Positions 1 to 8,340 are shown, numbered from the stretch's first letter. The stretch: 64,000 bases of DNA from Glycomyces terrestris (GCF_003933745.1 NZ_RSEB01000001.1:620001-684000); one strand, 5' to 3'. Program-made: numbers and translations. The notes: generated by a model not told the origin, from the sequence alone.

Positions 1-1717
1 CGACCAGGTGGGCGTCGACGAGGCGGCGGAGCGCGTTCGACGCCTCGCAGGGCGCGCCGCCGACGAGCGGGAGGACGCTGTCGGGTCCGAAGTCGGGGCC
101 GGGGGTCAGGGCGAGGCGCCGGAAGAGGCGGGCGGTGTCCGGGTCGAGGGCGCGGTAGGACCAGGAGAAGACCGCCCGGAGGTCCGCGGCGTCCTCGTCG
201 CCCGCGAGCGCGTCGAGGCGGGTGGTCTCCAGCTCGTCGGCGATGGCGGCGAGCGGGTGGTCGGGGCGGGTGGCCGCGCGGGCGGCGGTGATCGCGAGCG
301 CCAGCGGCAGGCCGGCGCACGCGGCGAGGATGCGGTCCACCGACGCAGGTTCGGCGCCGGGCCGCTCGTCGCCGAGCTGGCGGCGGAGCAGGTCGGCGGC
401 TTCGCCCGGGGTGAAGGTGCCGAGTTCGATGATGCGGGCGCCGTGGGAGGCGGCGAGCCCGACGAGCCTGCTGCGGCTGATGACCACGGTGTGGACCTGC
501 GGCGAGTTCGGCAGGAGCGGGCGGACCTGGGCCGCGTCCTGGGCGTTGTCGAGGATCAGCAGGCGGCGTTCGCTGCCGACGACGGTGCGGTAGAGGCTGA
601 TCTGCGCGTCGACGTCGGCCGGGATGCGGCGCGATTCGACGCCGAGGGCGCCGAGGAGCTGCCGGACCGCTTCGGTGGGCGTCATCGCCGCGGCGTTCGG
701 CGCGAATCCCCGCAGGTCGATGTAGAGCCGCCCGCCGGGGAACTCGCGGGCGGCCCCGTGGGCCCAGTGGAGGGCGAGCACGGTCTTCCCGATCCCGCCC
801 GGCCCCGCGAGGATGACGAACGGGGTCGCGCCGGCCTGGACCGATTCGTCGAGTGCCGTGAGCGCGTCGCCGCGGCCGGTGAAGGCGGCGGTCCCGGTGG
901 GGAGGGTGACCGGCGCCGGGGCGGGGTCGGGCGCGGGTTCGAGCGCGGGATCAAGCGCGTGGTCGGTGGCGAGGTCGAGCGCCGGGTCCTCGCGGAGGAC
1001 GGCGGTGTGGAGGTCGCGCAGGGACTTGCCGGGGTCCGTGCCGAGTTCGTCGGCGAGGCAGTCGCGGACCTCGGCGAAGACGCGGAGGGCCTCGGGCCCG
1101 CGGCCGCAGCGGTACAGCGCGAGCATGTGCTGCTCGGCCAGGCGCTGGCGGTGGGGGTGCTCGGTCCGCAACCGCTGGAGTCCACTGAGGAGTGACGCGT
1201 GGCGGCCGAGTTCCAGCCCGATGTCGATGCGCTCCTCGGTGAGGGCGAGCCGGAGGTCGTCCAGGCGCCGCGCCGCCAGTTCCAGTTCCCGGCCGGTGAA
1301 CCCGGCGAGGGAGGGCCCGCGCCACTCGGCCAGCGCGTCGCCGAGCGCCGCCTCGGCCTCGACGAGCCGTCCCGAGGCGCGCAGGCGGCGCGCTTCGGCC
1401 GCGCTGCGCTCGCAGCGCAGGGTGTCGAGCTCATGGTCCTCGACGCGCATGAGGTAGCCGGAATCGGACTTCTCGAGCCGGTCGCCGGCGGGGCCGAGCC
1501 GGCTGCGCAGCGCGACCGCGATGTTCTGCACCTGCCTGACGGCGGTCGTCGGCGGCCGGCCTTCCCACAGGGCCGCGACGAGCCGGTCGGTGGGGACGGT
1601 CCGGTTCGCCTCGTCGAGCAGGACCGCGAGCAGCCGGGGGTGGTGTCGGCCGCCGATCGCCAACGGGCCGTGCGACGTGCGGACTTCGAGCGGACCGAGT
1701 ATTCGGAAATCCAACAT
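1..1717 (-). CDS. SARP-family transcriptional regulator with NB-ARC ATPase domain (3' end cut by window edge)
   Basis: About 572 residues are visible and the frame stays open to the window edge. Domains in order: an OmpR-like winged helix (about residues 1-95, beginning MLDFRILGPLEV), a bacterial transcriptional activation domain (about 96-245), a proline/alanine-rich linker, then an NB-ARC ATPase with P-loop AGPGGIGKT near residue 304 and the Walker B-like stretch RRLLILDNAQ. This is the architecture of AfsR/SARP activators, in which ATP binding gates DNA binding and activation. The ATG start is fixed by AAGGAGG nine bases upstream. The missing part would be the rest of NB-ARC and probably C-terminal TPR repeats. 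No biosynthetic cluster is visible in this window, so its target lies elsewhere or is the divergent gene. Confidence 0.9.
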   Translation of the reverse strand, partial: MLDFRILGPLEVRTSHGPLAIGGRHHPRLLAVLLDEANRTVPTDRLVAALWEGRPPTTAVRQVQNIAVALRSRLGPAGDRLEKSDSGYLMRVEDHELDTLRCERSAAEARRLRASGRLVEAEAALGDALAEWRGPSLAGFTGRELELAARRLDDLRLALTEERIDIGLELGRHASLLSGLQRLRTEHPHRQRLAEQHMLALYRCGRGPEALRVFAEVRDCLADELGTDPGKSLRDLHTAVLREDPALDLATDHALDPALEPAPDPAPAPVTLPTGTAAFTGRGDALTALDESVQAGATPFVILAGPGGIGKTVLALHWAHGAAREFPGGRLYIDLRGFAPNAAAMTPTEAVRQLLGALGVESRRIPADVDAQISLYRTVVGSERRLLILDNAQDAAQVRPLLPNSPQVHTVVISRSRLVGLAASHGARIIELGTFTPGEAADLLRRQLGDERPGAEPASVDRILAACAGLPLALAITAARAATRPDHPLAAIADELETTRLDALAGDEDAADLRAVFSWSYRALDPDTARLFRRLALTPGPDFGPDSVLPLVGGAPCEASNALRRLVDAHLV

Positions 1718-1897
1718 GGTCCGACCTCCTTAGTGATCCGATTCTATAAGGCGAGGTCTCCTCGCCCCGGCGACCGCGGCGCACGGGACGGCCGTGCCGA
1801 TTCCGTGCCGGGTTCGTGCGGGGAGGCGCCACGCTGGGCGGAAGGTCCGCGGCGCCGCCCGCGCCGCGAACCGTCCCCGCACCGCGAAGGAGCCCCC

Positions 1898-2560
1898 ATG
1901 CGCATCGCCGTCCTCGGCACCGGGACGGTCGGCCGCACCGTCGCCGCCCGGCTGCTCGAACTCGGCCATCAGGTCACGACCGGCACCCGCGACCCCGAGG
2001 CGACCGCGGCCCGCGCCGCCGCGGGCGAGTCCTATCGCGACTGGGCCGCACGGGTGGGCGCCGCGACGGCGACCTTCGCCGACGCCGCCGCGGCCGCGGA
2101 GGTGGTCGTGAACGCCACCAGCGGCGCGGCCAGCCTCGGCGTCCTGGCCCAGGCGGGCGCGAAGCACCTCGCCGGGAAGATCCTGATCGACATCGCCAAC
2201 CCGCTCGACTTCCCCGACGGCGGGCCGCCCGCGCTGCTCTACTGCAACGACGACTCGCTCGGTGAGCGCATCCAGCGCGCGTTTCCCGACGCCCGCGTGG
2301 TCAAGACCCTGAACACGCTCACCGCCGAGCTCATGGTCCGCCCCGGATCGCTGCCCGACGCCGGCACCGTGTTCGTCTCCGGCGACGACGCGGGCGCCAA
2401 GACCACGGTCGCCGGCCTGCTCAAGGAGTTCGGGCACACCGACGTCATCGACCTCGGCGACATCACCACCGCCCGCGGCGCCGAGATGCTCCTGCCCGTC
2501 TGGCTGCGGACCATGGGCGCGCTCGGCACCGCCGCGTTCAACTTCAAGGTGGTCCGCTGA
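1898..2560 (+). CDS. NAD(P)-binding protein of the F420-dependent NADP reductase family
   Basis: 220 residues. It starts with a Rossmann dinucleotide fold, MRIAVLGTGTVGRTVAARL, a GxGxxG motif at residues 7-12. It keeps the conserved family features: NATSG near residue 75, DIANPLDF near 98 and VVKTLNTL near 130, the last characteristic of the F420-dependent NADP oxidoreductase / NADP-binding family. Many homologues lack F420 chemistry, so the cofactor and substrate stay open. AAGGAG lies six bases before the ATG. It is divergent from the SARP gene across a 180-base gap that must hold both promoters. A second member of the same family lies at 24819-25511. Confidence 0.8.
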   Translation: MRIAVLGTGTVGRTVAARLLELGHQVTTGTRDPEATAARAAAGESYRDWAARVGAATATFADAAAAAEVVVNATSGAASLGVLAQAGAKHLAGKILIDIANPLDFPDGGPPALLYCNDDSLGERIQRAFPDARVVKTLNTLTAELMVRPGSLPDAGTVFVSGDDAGAKTTVAGLLKEFGHTDVIDLGDITTARGAEMLLPVWLRTMGALGTAAFNFKVVR

Positions 2561-2617
2561 CGGCCGGGGCCGCGGCGCGCACGAGCGGGGCGGCGGGGCG
2601 GAAGCCCGGCCGCTCCT

Positions 2618-2657
2618 CGGCCGCGGGCCGGGACGCGCACCGCCCGGCCCGCGGCCG
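2618..2657. terminator. Perfect 15-bp inverted repeat between convergent genes
   Basis: Arms 2618-2632 and 2643-2657 are exact reverse complements, almost all G+C, with a 10-base loop. It lies between two convergent genes, so it can serve both strands. There is no U tract, as is usual for actinomycete hairpins. Confidence 0.7.
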
Positions 2658-2692
2658 TCAGCGGCGCTTGACGTCGAAGTCGGTGCGGCGGT

Positions 2693-3499
2693 TCAGTATT
2701 CGCGCCGCCGCCGGTTCCCGGCCTCGACTCCGTTCTCGACACCGGTCCGGACGCCGGACGCCTTGCGCCGCTTGGTGTCCACGCGCTGGAGCGTCACCGT
2801 GACGACCACCAGCGCGACCTCGAGCAGGATCGACGCCACCGCGAGCCAGCCGATGCCGAAGGTGAGCGCGATGGCGATGACGACGGCGTTGATCACGAGG
2901 AACGGCATGAGGAGCAGGGCCGCCCGGTTGCGGCGGAAGTTGGCCTCGGAGGTGTCCAAGGAGTGCTCCGCCATCGCCTGGCGGGGGCGCAGCAGCACTT
3001 GCAGCGGCCACAGGACGACCACGAAGAAGGCGAGGGCGAGCAGGAGGCCCGCGACATAGCCGAGCAGGCCGAACATGATCGAGGGCAGCGGCGGACCGTC
3101 CGCGGCGAACCAGTAGTGCCACTTGTCCGCGGCCTGCGCGGCCGCGATCGCGCCGGTGGCGTGGAGCGTGAGCTCGGTGGCGAGCATGGCGACCACGGCG
3201 CCGGCGGCCCCGAAGAACGGGAAGGCGAACCATCTCGCCTGGATCGAGCGCATCGACAGGTCGCGGTCCCGGGCCCAGGCGAGTTCGAGCGTCGGGAACG
3301 CGCCGGCCACGGCCGGGCCGAGGAACATGAGCCAGCTCGCGGGGTTCTCGCCGTCGGGATCGCCGACCGCGATGACGAGGCCCCAGGCGCTGGCGAGGGT
3401 GCCGAGGACGGCGACGATCCGCGCCGGGACGCTGTAGTGCGTCGCGAGCCAGGCGCGTGCGGTCTTCGGAGGTCTTCTTCGGGGTTGCTGTCCTGCCAT
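2693..3499 (-). CDS. Multi-pass membrane protein of unknown function
   Basis: 268 residues with about five to six hydrophobic stretches (near residues 26-46, 57-75, 93-113, 143-170 and two between 193 and 232) and a basic, Arg/Lys-rich C-terminal tail that should lie in the cytoplasm. I do not recognise a family. Six bases upstream of the ATG is TACTAT, a good -10 hexamer, and there is no Shine-Dalgarno sequence, so a leaderless message is likely. It shares a terminator hairpin with the convergent reductase gene. It may be a general membrane protein of unknown role; I infer nothing more specific. Confidence 0.7.
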   Translation of the reverse strand: MAGQQPRRRPPKTARAWLATHYSVPARIVAVLGTLASAWGLVIAVGDPDGENPASWLMFLGPAVAGAFPTLELAWARDRDLSMRSIQARWFAFPFFGAAGAVVAMLATELTLHATGAIAAAQAADKWHYWFAADGPPLPSIMFGLLGYVAGLLLALAFFVVVLWPLQVLLRPRQAMAEHSLDTSEANFRRNRAALLLMPFLVINAVVIAIALTFGIGWLAVASILLEVALVVVTVTLQRVDTKRRKASGVRTGVENGVEAGNRRRREY

Positions 3500-3633
3500 G
3501 CCGCGGATAGTAACAACGCGCGTCCCGCGTCGGCGGGCGCCGATTCGCGCCCCCGTGCCTCCGCCGTGCCCGACTCGTGCGGCCGATCGCTACGGTGGCG
3601 CTGGCAGTGCTCACGACGACGCTGGAGGTTGCG

Positions 3634-4125
3634 ATGCGGAACGTCCATTCGCGCAGGATCGGCGCCCCCGCCGGGACGGTCGGCGCCCTCCTCGACACCT
3701 TGGCCGGCGACGGCGACCGGCTGTGGCCGAGCCCCGCGTGGCCGCCGCTCCGACTGGACGGGGGCCTGCGGGTCGGGGCCGCCGGCGGCCACGGCCCGAT
3801 CCGGTACCGCCTCGGCGAATACGAGCCGGGACGCCGCGTCCGCTTCACGTTCGCCCCGCGTGCGCCGCTCGACGGCTACCACGAGTTCACCGTGGCCGCG
3901 GACGGCGACGACGCCTCCGTGATCACCCACGAGATCCGCGCCCGGCCGCGCGGCCTCGGTGTCGTCCTCTGGCCCGTGCTGCTGCGCTGGATGCACGACG
4001 ACCTGCTGGAGGAGCTGCTCGACAACGCCGAGCGCCATGCCGCCGGCCCGGTCGCGCGGCCCCACCGCAGGGGGCCCTGGGTCCGGCTGTGCCGCCGCCT
4101 GCTGGGTCCCGCGCCGCGGTGGTGA
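3634..4125 (+). CDS. SRPBCC-family (polyketide cyclase/START-like) protein
   Basis: 163 residues. The pattern is that of the SRPBCC helix-grip fold: an N-terminal strand beginning MRNVHSRRIGAPAGTV, a central run of strands (RFTFAPRAPLDGYHEFTV, then SVITHEIRARP), and a long C-terminal helix with LLRWMHDDLLEELLDN. These proteins bind hydrophobic ligands; the ligand here cannot be told. The ATG is chosen because GGAGG lies seven bases upstream; an in-frame start 19 codons earlier has no such signal. It stands alone between a divergent membrane protein and a convergent TetR gene. Confidence 0.7.
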   Translation: MRNVHSRRIGAPAGTVGALLDTLAGDGDRLWPSPAWPPLRLDGGLRVGAAGGHGPIRYRLGEYEPGRRVRFTFAPRAPLDGYHEFTVAADGDDASVITHEIRARPRGLGVVLWPVLLRWMHDDLLEELLDNAERHAAGPVARPHRRGPWVRLCRRLLGPAPRW

Positions 4126-4223
4126 ATTCCGCTGCGCTGAAGACGCTGCGGGCCGGGAACGTCGCCTCTTGCGCCGACTTCGACGCCGCACCGCTCGACC
4201 ACCGGCTGCCTTCGGGTTGAGCG

Positions 4224-4248
4224 GGCCCGGGACGCCGGCTCCCGGGCC
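4224..4248. terminator. Hairpin between SRPBCC and tetR genes
   Basis: Nine-bp perfect stem (4224-4232 with 4240-4248), seven-base loop, placed just beyond the tetR stop codon between convergent genes. Confidence 0.55.
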
Positions 4249-4256
4249 GTCACCCG

Positions 4257-4886
4257 TCAGTCGCTCCAGCCGCCGATGAGGGCGGCCAGGCCGCGTTCGA
4301 ACTGGTCGTCGGGGGCGAGGGCGTAGCCGCCCGCGATCTCGCGGACGAGGAACGGGTGCGTCTGCGGCGTGACCGTCGCCAGCGCGGCCGCGACGGGGCC
4401 GGTGGCCTCGTCGCCGAGCGCGGCGCTCGTCTCCGCGAGCACCTTCCCGATCGTGTACCCGGCGAGGCAGTCGATGAGGACCATCGCGTCCCGGCCTGCG
4501 AATCCCGCCCGGTGCAGGCGGGCGAGGATGCCCTCGACGAGCGCGAGCATCGCGGGCGAGACGGCCGGGCGCGTCCCGACCACGGGGGCGGCGCGCGGAT
4601 GGGCGAGCAGCCGCCTCCGGAAGGCGCGGAAGACCTCGCCGATCACGAACTGCCACGACTCGCCGTCCGACGGCGCGGGCAGCTCGACGCCGCCCCACAG
4701 GTGCTCGACGATCCCGTCGAGCACGGCCGCCTTGTTCGGGAGGTGGTGGTAGACGGCCATGGGGTCGACGCCGAGCCGCTCGCCGAGCATCCGCATCGTC
4801 AGCCGGTCGACGCCCGCTTCGTCGACGATCGCGAACGCGGCCTCGATGATCCTTTCGCGCGTCAGTGGCGGTCGGTCCTCGGTCAT
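4257..4886 (-). CDS. TetR-family repressor with TetR-type C-terminal domain
   Basis: 209 residues from the ATG chosen here; a GTG two codons earlier is also possible. The N-terminal helix-turn-helix is clear (RERIIEAAFAIVDEAG, then LGVDPMAVYHHLPNKAAVLD, ending near residue 60), and the ligand-binding half resembles the classical TetR C-terminal class. It begins 12 bases after the stop of the CPBP protease gene, with no good ribosome site of its own, so the two are co-transcribed and translation is probably coupled. The strong double operator at 5769-5805 in front of the operon makes it an autorepressor that also controls the membrane protein. The ligand is unknown. Confidence 0.85.
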   Translation of the reverse strand: MTEDRPPLTRERIIEAAFAIVDEAGVDRLTMRMLGERLGVDPMAVYHHLPNKAAVLDGIVEHLWGGVELPAPSDGESWQFVIGEVFRAFRRRLLAHPRAAPVVGTRPAVSPAMLALVEGILARLHRAGFAGRDAMVLIDCLAGYTIGKVLAETSAALGDEATGPVAAALATVTPQTHPFLVREIAGGYALAPDDQFERGLAALIGGWSD

Positions 4887-4898
4887 CCGCACACTGTC

Positions 4899-5759
4899 TC
4901 ACGGGCGTCCGAAGAACAGCTCCCGGTCCTTGACGACCACGACCGCGGCGAACGCGAGGAGCAGCCCGGTCTGGATGAGCTTCGTGTCGGGGTCGGTGAG
5001 GAGGACTTCGTTGGCGAAGTTCGCGGTGAGGTGGAAGGCGACGGGCACGAGGATGCTGCGGCCGGCCCGGTAGTAGAGCCAGTTCATCACGATCACGAAC
5101 GCCACCATCGACACCGGGAAGTTGAGGGTGTGGATCCACCCCAGCTCGACCACCTCTTCGTGGTAGTAGCCCTCGATGAAGCCGAGCGGCAGGTGCCAGA
5201 GCGCCCAGATCACGGTGAAGAGCATCGAGGCCGGGAAGACGCGCATGCGGCGGACGAGGGTGTCGGTGCCGTAGCCGTGCCAGGCGATCTCCTCGAGGAC
5301 GGCCGCGCCGGCGAGCGTCACCCAGACCGGCAGCAGGCCGGCGGTGAAGGTGTAGCCGCCGCGCAGGAGGAACTGCTCGGGGCTGTATCCGAAGAGGAGG
5401 GAGACGGCGGTCGCGGCGAGGATGCTCGCGGGGGCGAGGAGGAACGCGAGCGCGAGGAACGCGGCCGGCGCCTGGCGCGGCCACCGGAGCCGGTGCAGCA
5501 CATCGGTCTTCAGTTCGGGGCGCCGGGCCACGAGGGCGGCGAGGACCGCGACGGGCGCGACGAGTCCGGCGACGCTGAGGGCGGCCGTCCACCACCGCAG
5601 TCCGGCGGTCTGCGGTTCGAGGTGGCTGAGGTAGGCGGCGGCGAACCAGCACGCCCAGGGGATCGCGGTGGCCAGGCCGTAGAACAGGAACGGGCGGTCG
5701 TAGCGCTCGGCGACGGGGTCGATCCCGCGCGAGTCGATCGTGAGCGTGGGCGCGGTCAT
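4899..5759 (-). CDS. CPBP-family intramembrane protein (Abi/Rce1-like)
   Basis: 286 residues and about eight membrane helices. The three CPBP signatures are present: motif 1 reads EEIAWHGYG near residue 165, motif 2 is F-x(3)-ALWH with its His near 194, and the third is VAFHLTANF near 246. In CPBP proteases (CAAX processing and bacteriocin self-immunity families) motif 1 is EExxxR; here the Arg is replaced by His, so activity may be altered. The ATG is fixed by GAGGAG upstream; the ribosome site overlaps the operator arm. First gene of a two-gene operon with a TetR repressor, which suggests induction by a membrane-active compound. Confidence 0.85.
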   Translation of the reverse strand: MTAPTLTIDSRGIDPVAERYDRPFLFYGLATAIPWACWFAAAYLSHLEPQTAGLRWWTAALSVAGLVAPVAVLAALVARRPELKTDVLHRLRWPRQAPAAFLALAFLLAPASILAATAVSLLFGYSPEQFLLRGGYTFTAGLLPVWVTLAGAAVLEEIAWHGYGTDTLVRRMRVFPASMLFTVIWALWHLPLGFIEGYYHEEVVELGWIHTLNFPVSMVAFVIVMNWLYYRAGRSILVPVAFHLTANFANEVLLTDPDTKLIQTGLLLAFAAVVVVKDRELFFGRP

Positions 5760-5768
5760 GAGGGGCTC

Positions 5769-5805
5769 CTCTACGGTGTAGAACATTTACCTCTACACCG
5801 TAGAG
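5769..5805 (-). promoter_or_regulatory. Double TetR-type operator in front of the CPBP-tetR operon
   Basis: Arms CTCTACGGTGTAG (5769-5781) and CTACACCGTAGAG (5793-5805) are exact reverse complements 11 bases apart. Each arm region also holds a small odd palindrome of its own, TCTAC-N3-GTAGA, giving two 13-bp operators in opposite orientation. It begins nine bases before the start codon and overlaps the leader, so a bound repressor would block initiation. The tetR gene in the same operon is the obvious ligand. Confidence 0.8.
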
Positions 5806-5909
5806 CCCTGCTGCACGGATGTGGCACGGACGCGGCACGGGTCACGCGTCCAGTCCGCACTTCGGTTCCGCGCGTTGGCGTTCGAGCGGCCCGTCAGATC
5901 GATTGAGCG

Positions 5910-6018
5910 AGTTTCTTTGTTATCTGATGAAACTGCTTTGTCAGGTTCGGTCCGGGTATGGACTTCATGTTTGTTACATGATCTAATCAACTCATCGGCA
6001 TTCATACATCTATGAATG
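5910..6018 (+). promoter_or_regulatory. AT-richer leader of the endoglucanase gene with three dyads
   Basis: This stretch is markedly richer in A+T than its surroundings and holds three perfect dyads: AGTTTC-N13-GAAACT (5910-5934), CATGT-N5-ACATG (5966-5980) and CATTCATA-N4-TATGAATG (5999-6018). None is the CebR box known from cellulase genes of streptomycetes. I take it as the control region of the secreted GH12 gene, whose ATG is 32 bases beyond the last arm. The regulator is unknown. Confidence 0.5.
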
Positions 6019-6050
6019 TCGAAGGATGAACCGAGAAAGGCGGGTCCTCC

Positions 6051-6755
6051 ATGCGACGCAGATCGCTCCTCACCGCAGCCCTGGCCGCCCCCCTGGCCAC
6101 CGCCGGCGCCGTCGGCGCCCTCCAGTCCCCCGCGCAGGCCGCCGCCTGGTACACGGAGGACGACTGGGGGAAGTGGACCGACGGCGCGTACACCGTGAAC
6201 AACCACGTCTGGGGCTCGGGCGCCGGCGCCCAGTCGATCTGGGCGAACTCCTACTCGAACTGGGGCGTGTGGGCCGACCACCCGAACACCGGGGGCGTCA
6301 AGTCCTACCCGCACGTCAGCTACCAGCTCGGACGCGACGTCTGGAACATGGGCAGCGTCTCCGCCAACACCAACGTCACCGTGCCCACCGGCTCGAACCT
6401 CGCCTACTGCACCACCTACGACGTGTGGGGCAACGGCCACGACTACGAGATCATGATCTGGACGCAGTACCACGGCGCGGTCGGCCCGATCGGCTCGTAC
6501 GTCACCGACGTGAGCCTCGGCGGCCAGAACTGGGCCTTCTACCAGGGCAGCAACGGATCGAACGCGGTCTACAGCTTCCTGGCGCGCAACCACAGCACCG
6601 ACACCTGGGTCGACATCACCGCGCACGCCCAGTGGCTGGTGGCGAACGGCCGCATGCCGCGCGTCACCATCGGCGAGATCGCGTTCGGCTTCGAGATCAC
6701 CTCGTCGGTCGGGGGCCGCAACTTCAACCTCAACAGCTACGGGCTGTGGACGTAG
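6051..6755 (+). CDS. Secreted GH12 endo-beta-1,4-glucanase / xyloglucanase
   Basis: 234 residues. It opens with a Tat-like signal (MRRRSLLTAALAAPLA, cleavage likely after AQA near residue 30). The mature part is a compact GH12 beta-jelly roll. The nucleophile is Glu133 in YEIMIW and the acid/base is Glu215 in FGFEI, both in the usual family context. It cuts beta-1,4-glucan or xyloglucan outside the cell. There is no carbohydrate-binding module, so it is a single-domain enzyme of normal family length. Its own control region lies upstream, and a strong hairpin follows 50 bases after the stop. Substrate preference within GH12 cannot be read from sequence. Confidence 0.93.
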   Translation: MRRRSLLTAALAAPLATAGAVGALQSPAQAAAWYTEDDWGKWTDGAYTVNNHVWGSGAGAQSIWANSYSNWGVWADHPNTGGVKSYPHVSYQLGRDVWNMGSVSANTNVTVPTGSNLAYCTTYDVWGNGHDYEIMIWTQYHGAVGPIGSYVTDVSLGGQNWAFYQGSNGSNAVYSFLARNHSTDTWVDITAHAQWLVANGRMPRVTIGEIAFGFEITSSVGGRNFNLNSYGLWT

Positions 6756-6804
6756 CGACGGGGAGACCCCGGATGCCGGGCGAGAGCACCCGGAGCAGAG
6801 ACAA

Positions 6805-6845
6805 AACCCCTTGGGGCGCAAGCACTTGCCGCGCCCCAAGGGGTT
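6805..6845. terminator. Strong 15-bp hairpin between convergent genes
   Basis: Arms AACCCCTTGGGGCGC (6805-6819) and its exact complement (6831-6845), 11-base loop. Ends the GH12 gene and the convergent DHFR-like gene. Confidence 0.85.
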
Positions 6846-6861
6846 CCTCGCGTCGGCTCGG

Positions 6862-7440
6862 TCAGCGGCGCACCTGGTAGCGCAGGTGGAGGACCCGGTG
6901 GCCCTGGACCACCTCGGGGTCCTCCAGCAGGTGCTGCGCGTCGACCGATCCGAAGTAGCGCCTGCCGGAGCCGAGGACGACGGGCGCGACGTCCATCCGC
7001 ACCTCGTCGACCAGGCCGGCGGCGAGCGCCTGGCCGCCGACGTCGCCGGAGGCGATCTCGACCAGGCGGTCGCCCGCGAGCTCCTGCGCCTTGGCCACGG
7101 CCGCTTCGATGCCGTTCACGAAGTGGAACGGCGCCTTGGGGTCCCAGCCGTCGGGCGGCGGCCGGTGGGTCACGACGACGACGTGGTCGACCCCGGCCGG
7201 CGGGACGCCGTCCCAGCCGTCGGTCAGGTCGAAGACGCGGCGGCCGGCGACGGTCACCCCGATCTCGTCCCAGTACGCCCGGGTGTAGTCGTAGGACGTC
7301 TGCGACACCTTCAGCGCGCCGCTCTCGTCCAGCGGCACGTCGCCGCTGGTCAACCACTCGAAGAGCGGTCCGGGCTGGTCGTGCTCGTCCGCGATGAAGC
7401 CGTCGACCGAGACCGTGCTGTACATGACCACTCTGCCCAC
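6862..7440 (-). CDS. DHFR-like reductase (RibD C-terminal family)
   Basis: 192 residues. It has the RibD C-terminal / dihydrofolate-reductase-like fold: N-terminal strand MYSTVSVDGFIAD, the V-AGRRVFD motif after the first helix, the dinucleotide-side loop with EIASGDVGGQALAAGLVDE near residue 128, then the strand VAPVVLGSGRRYFG. These small NADPH-binding proteins are common in actinomycetes and mostly without known substrate; a folate or riboflavin role should not be assumed. The GTG start has GGAG six bases upstream. The AraC-family gene on the same strand ends 66 bases upstream, so the two may be linked. Confidence 0.85.
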   Translation of the reverse strand: MGRVVMYSTVSVDGFIADEHDQPGPLFEWLTSGDVPLDESGALKVSQTSYDYTRAYWDEIGVTVAGRRVFDLTDGWDGVPPAGVDHVVVVTHRPPPDGWDPKAPFHFVNGIEAAVAKAQELAGDRLVEIASGDVGGQALAAGLVDEVRMDVAPVVLGSGRRYFGSVDAQHLLEDPEVVQGHRVLHLRYQVRR

Positions 7441-7506
7441 CGGGCTCTCCTCTGCTCTGGGTTGCCCTCAACGTAACGCGCGGCGGGCCGCCGGTCTTGT
7501 AAGAAA

Positions 7507-8340
7507 TCAATCGGCCGGGAGCGGCCAGCCGTCGAAGACGTGGCCGGGGTGGTCGCGCAGGAAGCGCCGCCGCACCTCGAGGTAGCGGGTGGGCGTGAAG
7601 CCGGTGAACGCCCGGAACTCGTGGCCGAAGTGCGCCTGGTCGAAGTAGCCCGCGCGGACGGCGAGCTCGCCCCAGTCGACCGGCCCGGCGGGATCGATCG
7701 CGAACACGGCGGCGGCGAAGCGGTGGATGCGGGCCAGGCGCTTGGGCGTGACGCCGACGAGCTCCTTGAACCGCTGCGCCAGATGCGTCGAGCTGACGCC
7801 GGCCGCCGCGCTCAGGTCGCCGATCGCCACCGCGCCGCCGTTCGCCGCGATGAGTCCGCTCGCGCGGCGGACCAGGCCGAGGCCGGCACTGTCGCGCAGT
7901 CGCCGCGTGAGCTCGTGCTCGAGCAGCGCCAGCATCGCGTGCGGTCCGGCCGCCGCGGCCAGCCGGTCCCGCAGCTCGGCGGCGGCCGGTCGGCCCCAGA
8001 CCTGTTCGAGCGTCACCGGCCGGTCGCACAGCTCGGCCGCGGGCATCGCCAGGAACGGCGCCGCGCCCCACGGCTTGAAGTGCACCCCCACGGACCGGGT
8101 CCAGCGGGGATAGGAGAACTCGTACGCGCGCGTCGGCATGGTGACCACGCAGCCGTCGGCGTATTCGGCCGCCTCGCCGCCGCTCCGGATCTGGAAGGGC
8201 GCCCCGAGGTTGACGATGAGCAGCGCCGACGGGGCCGGCGGCAGCGTCAACCACGGGTAGGGCGCCGTGCCTTCCAGGAAGTAGAGGTCGTCGATCAGCC
8301 CGTTCAGCGGCGGCCGCGGCACTCGGGACACGTACTCCAT
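7507..8340 (-). CDS. AraC-family transcriptional regulator
   Basis: 277 residues. The N-terminal half is the sensing domain often found in actinomycete AraC proteins (LIVNLGAPFQI, then VGVHFKPWGAAPFL). The C-terminal half (about residues 165-265) is a double helix-turn-helix: IGDLSAAAGVSSTHLAQRFKE, then DQAHFGHEFRAFTGFTPTRYLE. The last block is the AraC signature. ATG at this position is chosen; a GTG six codons earlier is an alternative. It lies directly upstream of a DHFR-like reductase gene. The same pair of families recurs 3-5 kb away (11500-13862). Confidence 0.88.
   Translation of the reverse strand: MEYVSRVPRPPLNGLIDDLYFLEGTAPYPWLTLPPAPSALLIVNLGAPFQIRSGGEAAEYADGCVVTMPTRAYEFSYPRWTRSVGVHFKPWGAAPFLAMPAAELCDRPVTLEQVWGRPAAAELRDRLAAAAGPHAMLALLEHELTRRLRDSAGLGLVRRASGLIAANGGAVAIGDLSAAAGVSSTHLAQRFKELVGVTPKRLARIHRFAAAVFAIDPAGPVDWGELAVRAGYFDQAHFGHEFRAFTGFTPTRYLEVRRRFLRDHPGHVFDGWPLPAD

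Noticed and set aside
8-1195. Long plus-strand open frame opposite the SARP gene
   Set aside because: It is Gly/Arg/Glu-rich with no domain, and the opposite strand gives a clean SARP/NB-ARC protein with a strong ribosome site. High G+C content opens such shadow frames throughout the window.
2893-5838. 981-codon minus-strand open frame
   Set aside because: It crosses three real genes on both strands, is Arg/Pro-rich and has no recognisable domain: a shadow.
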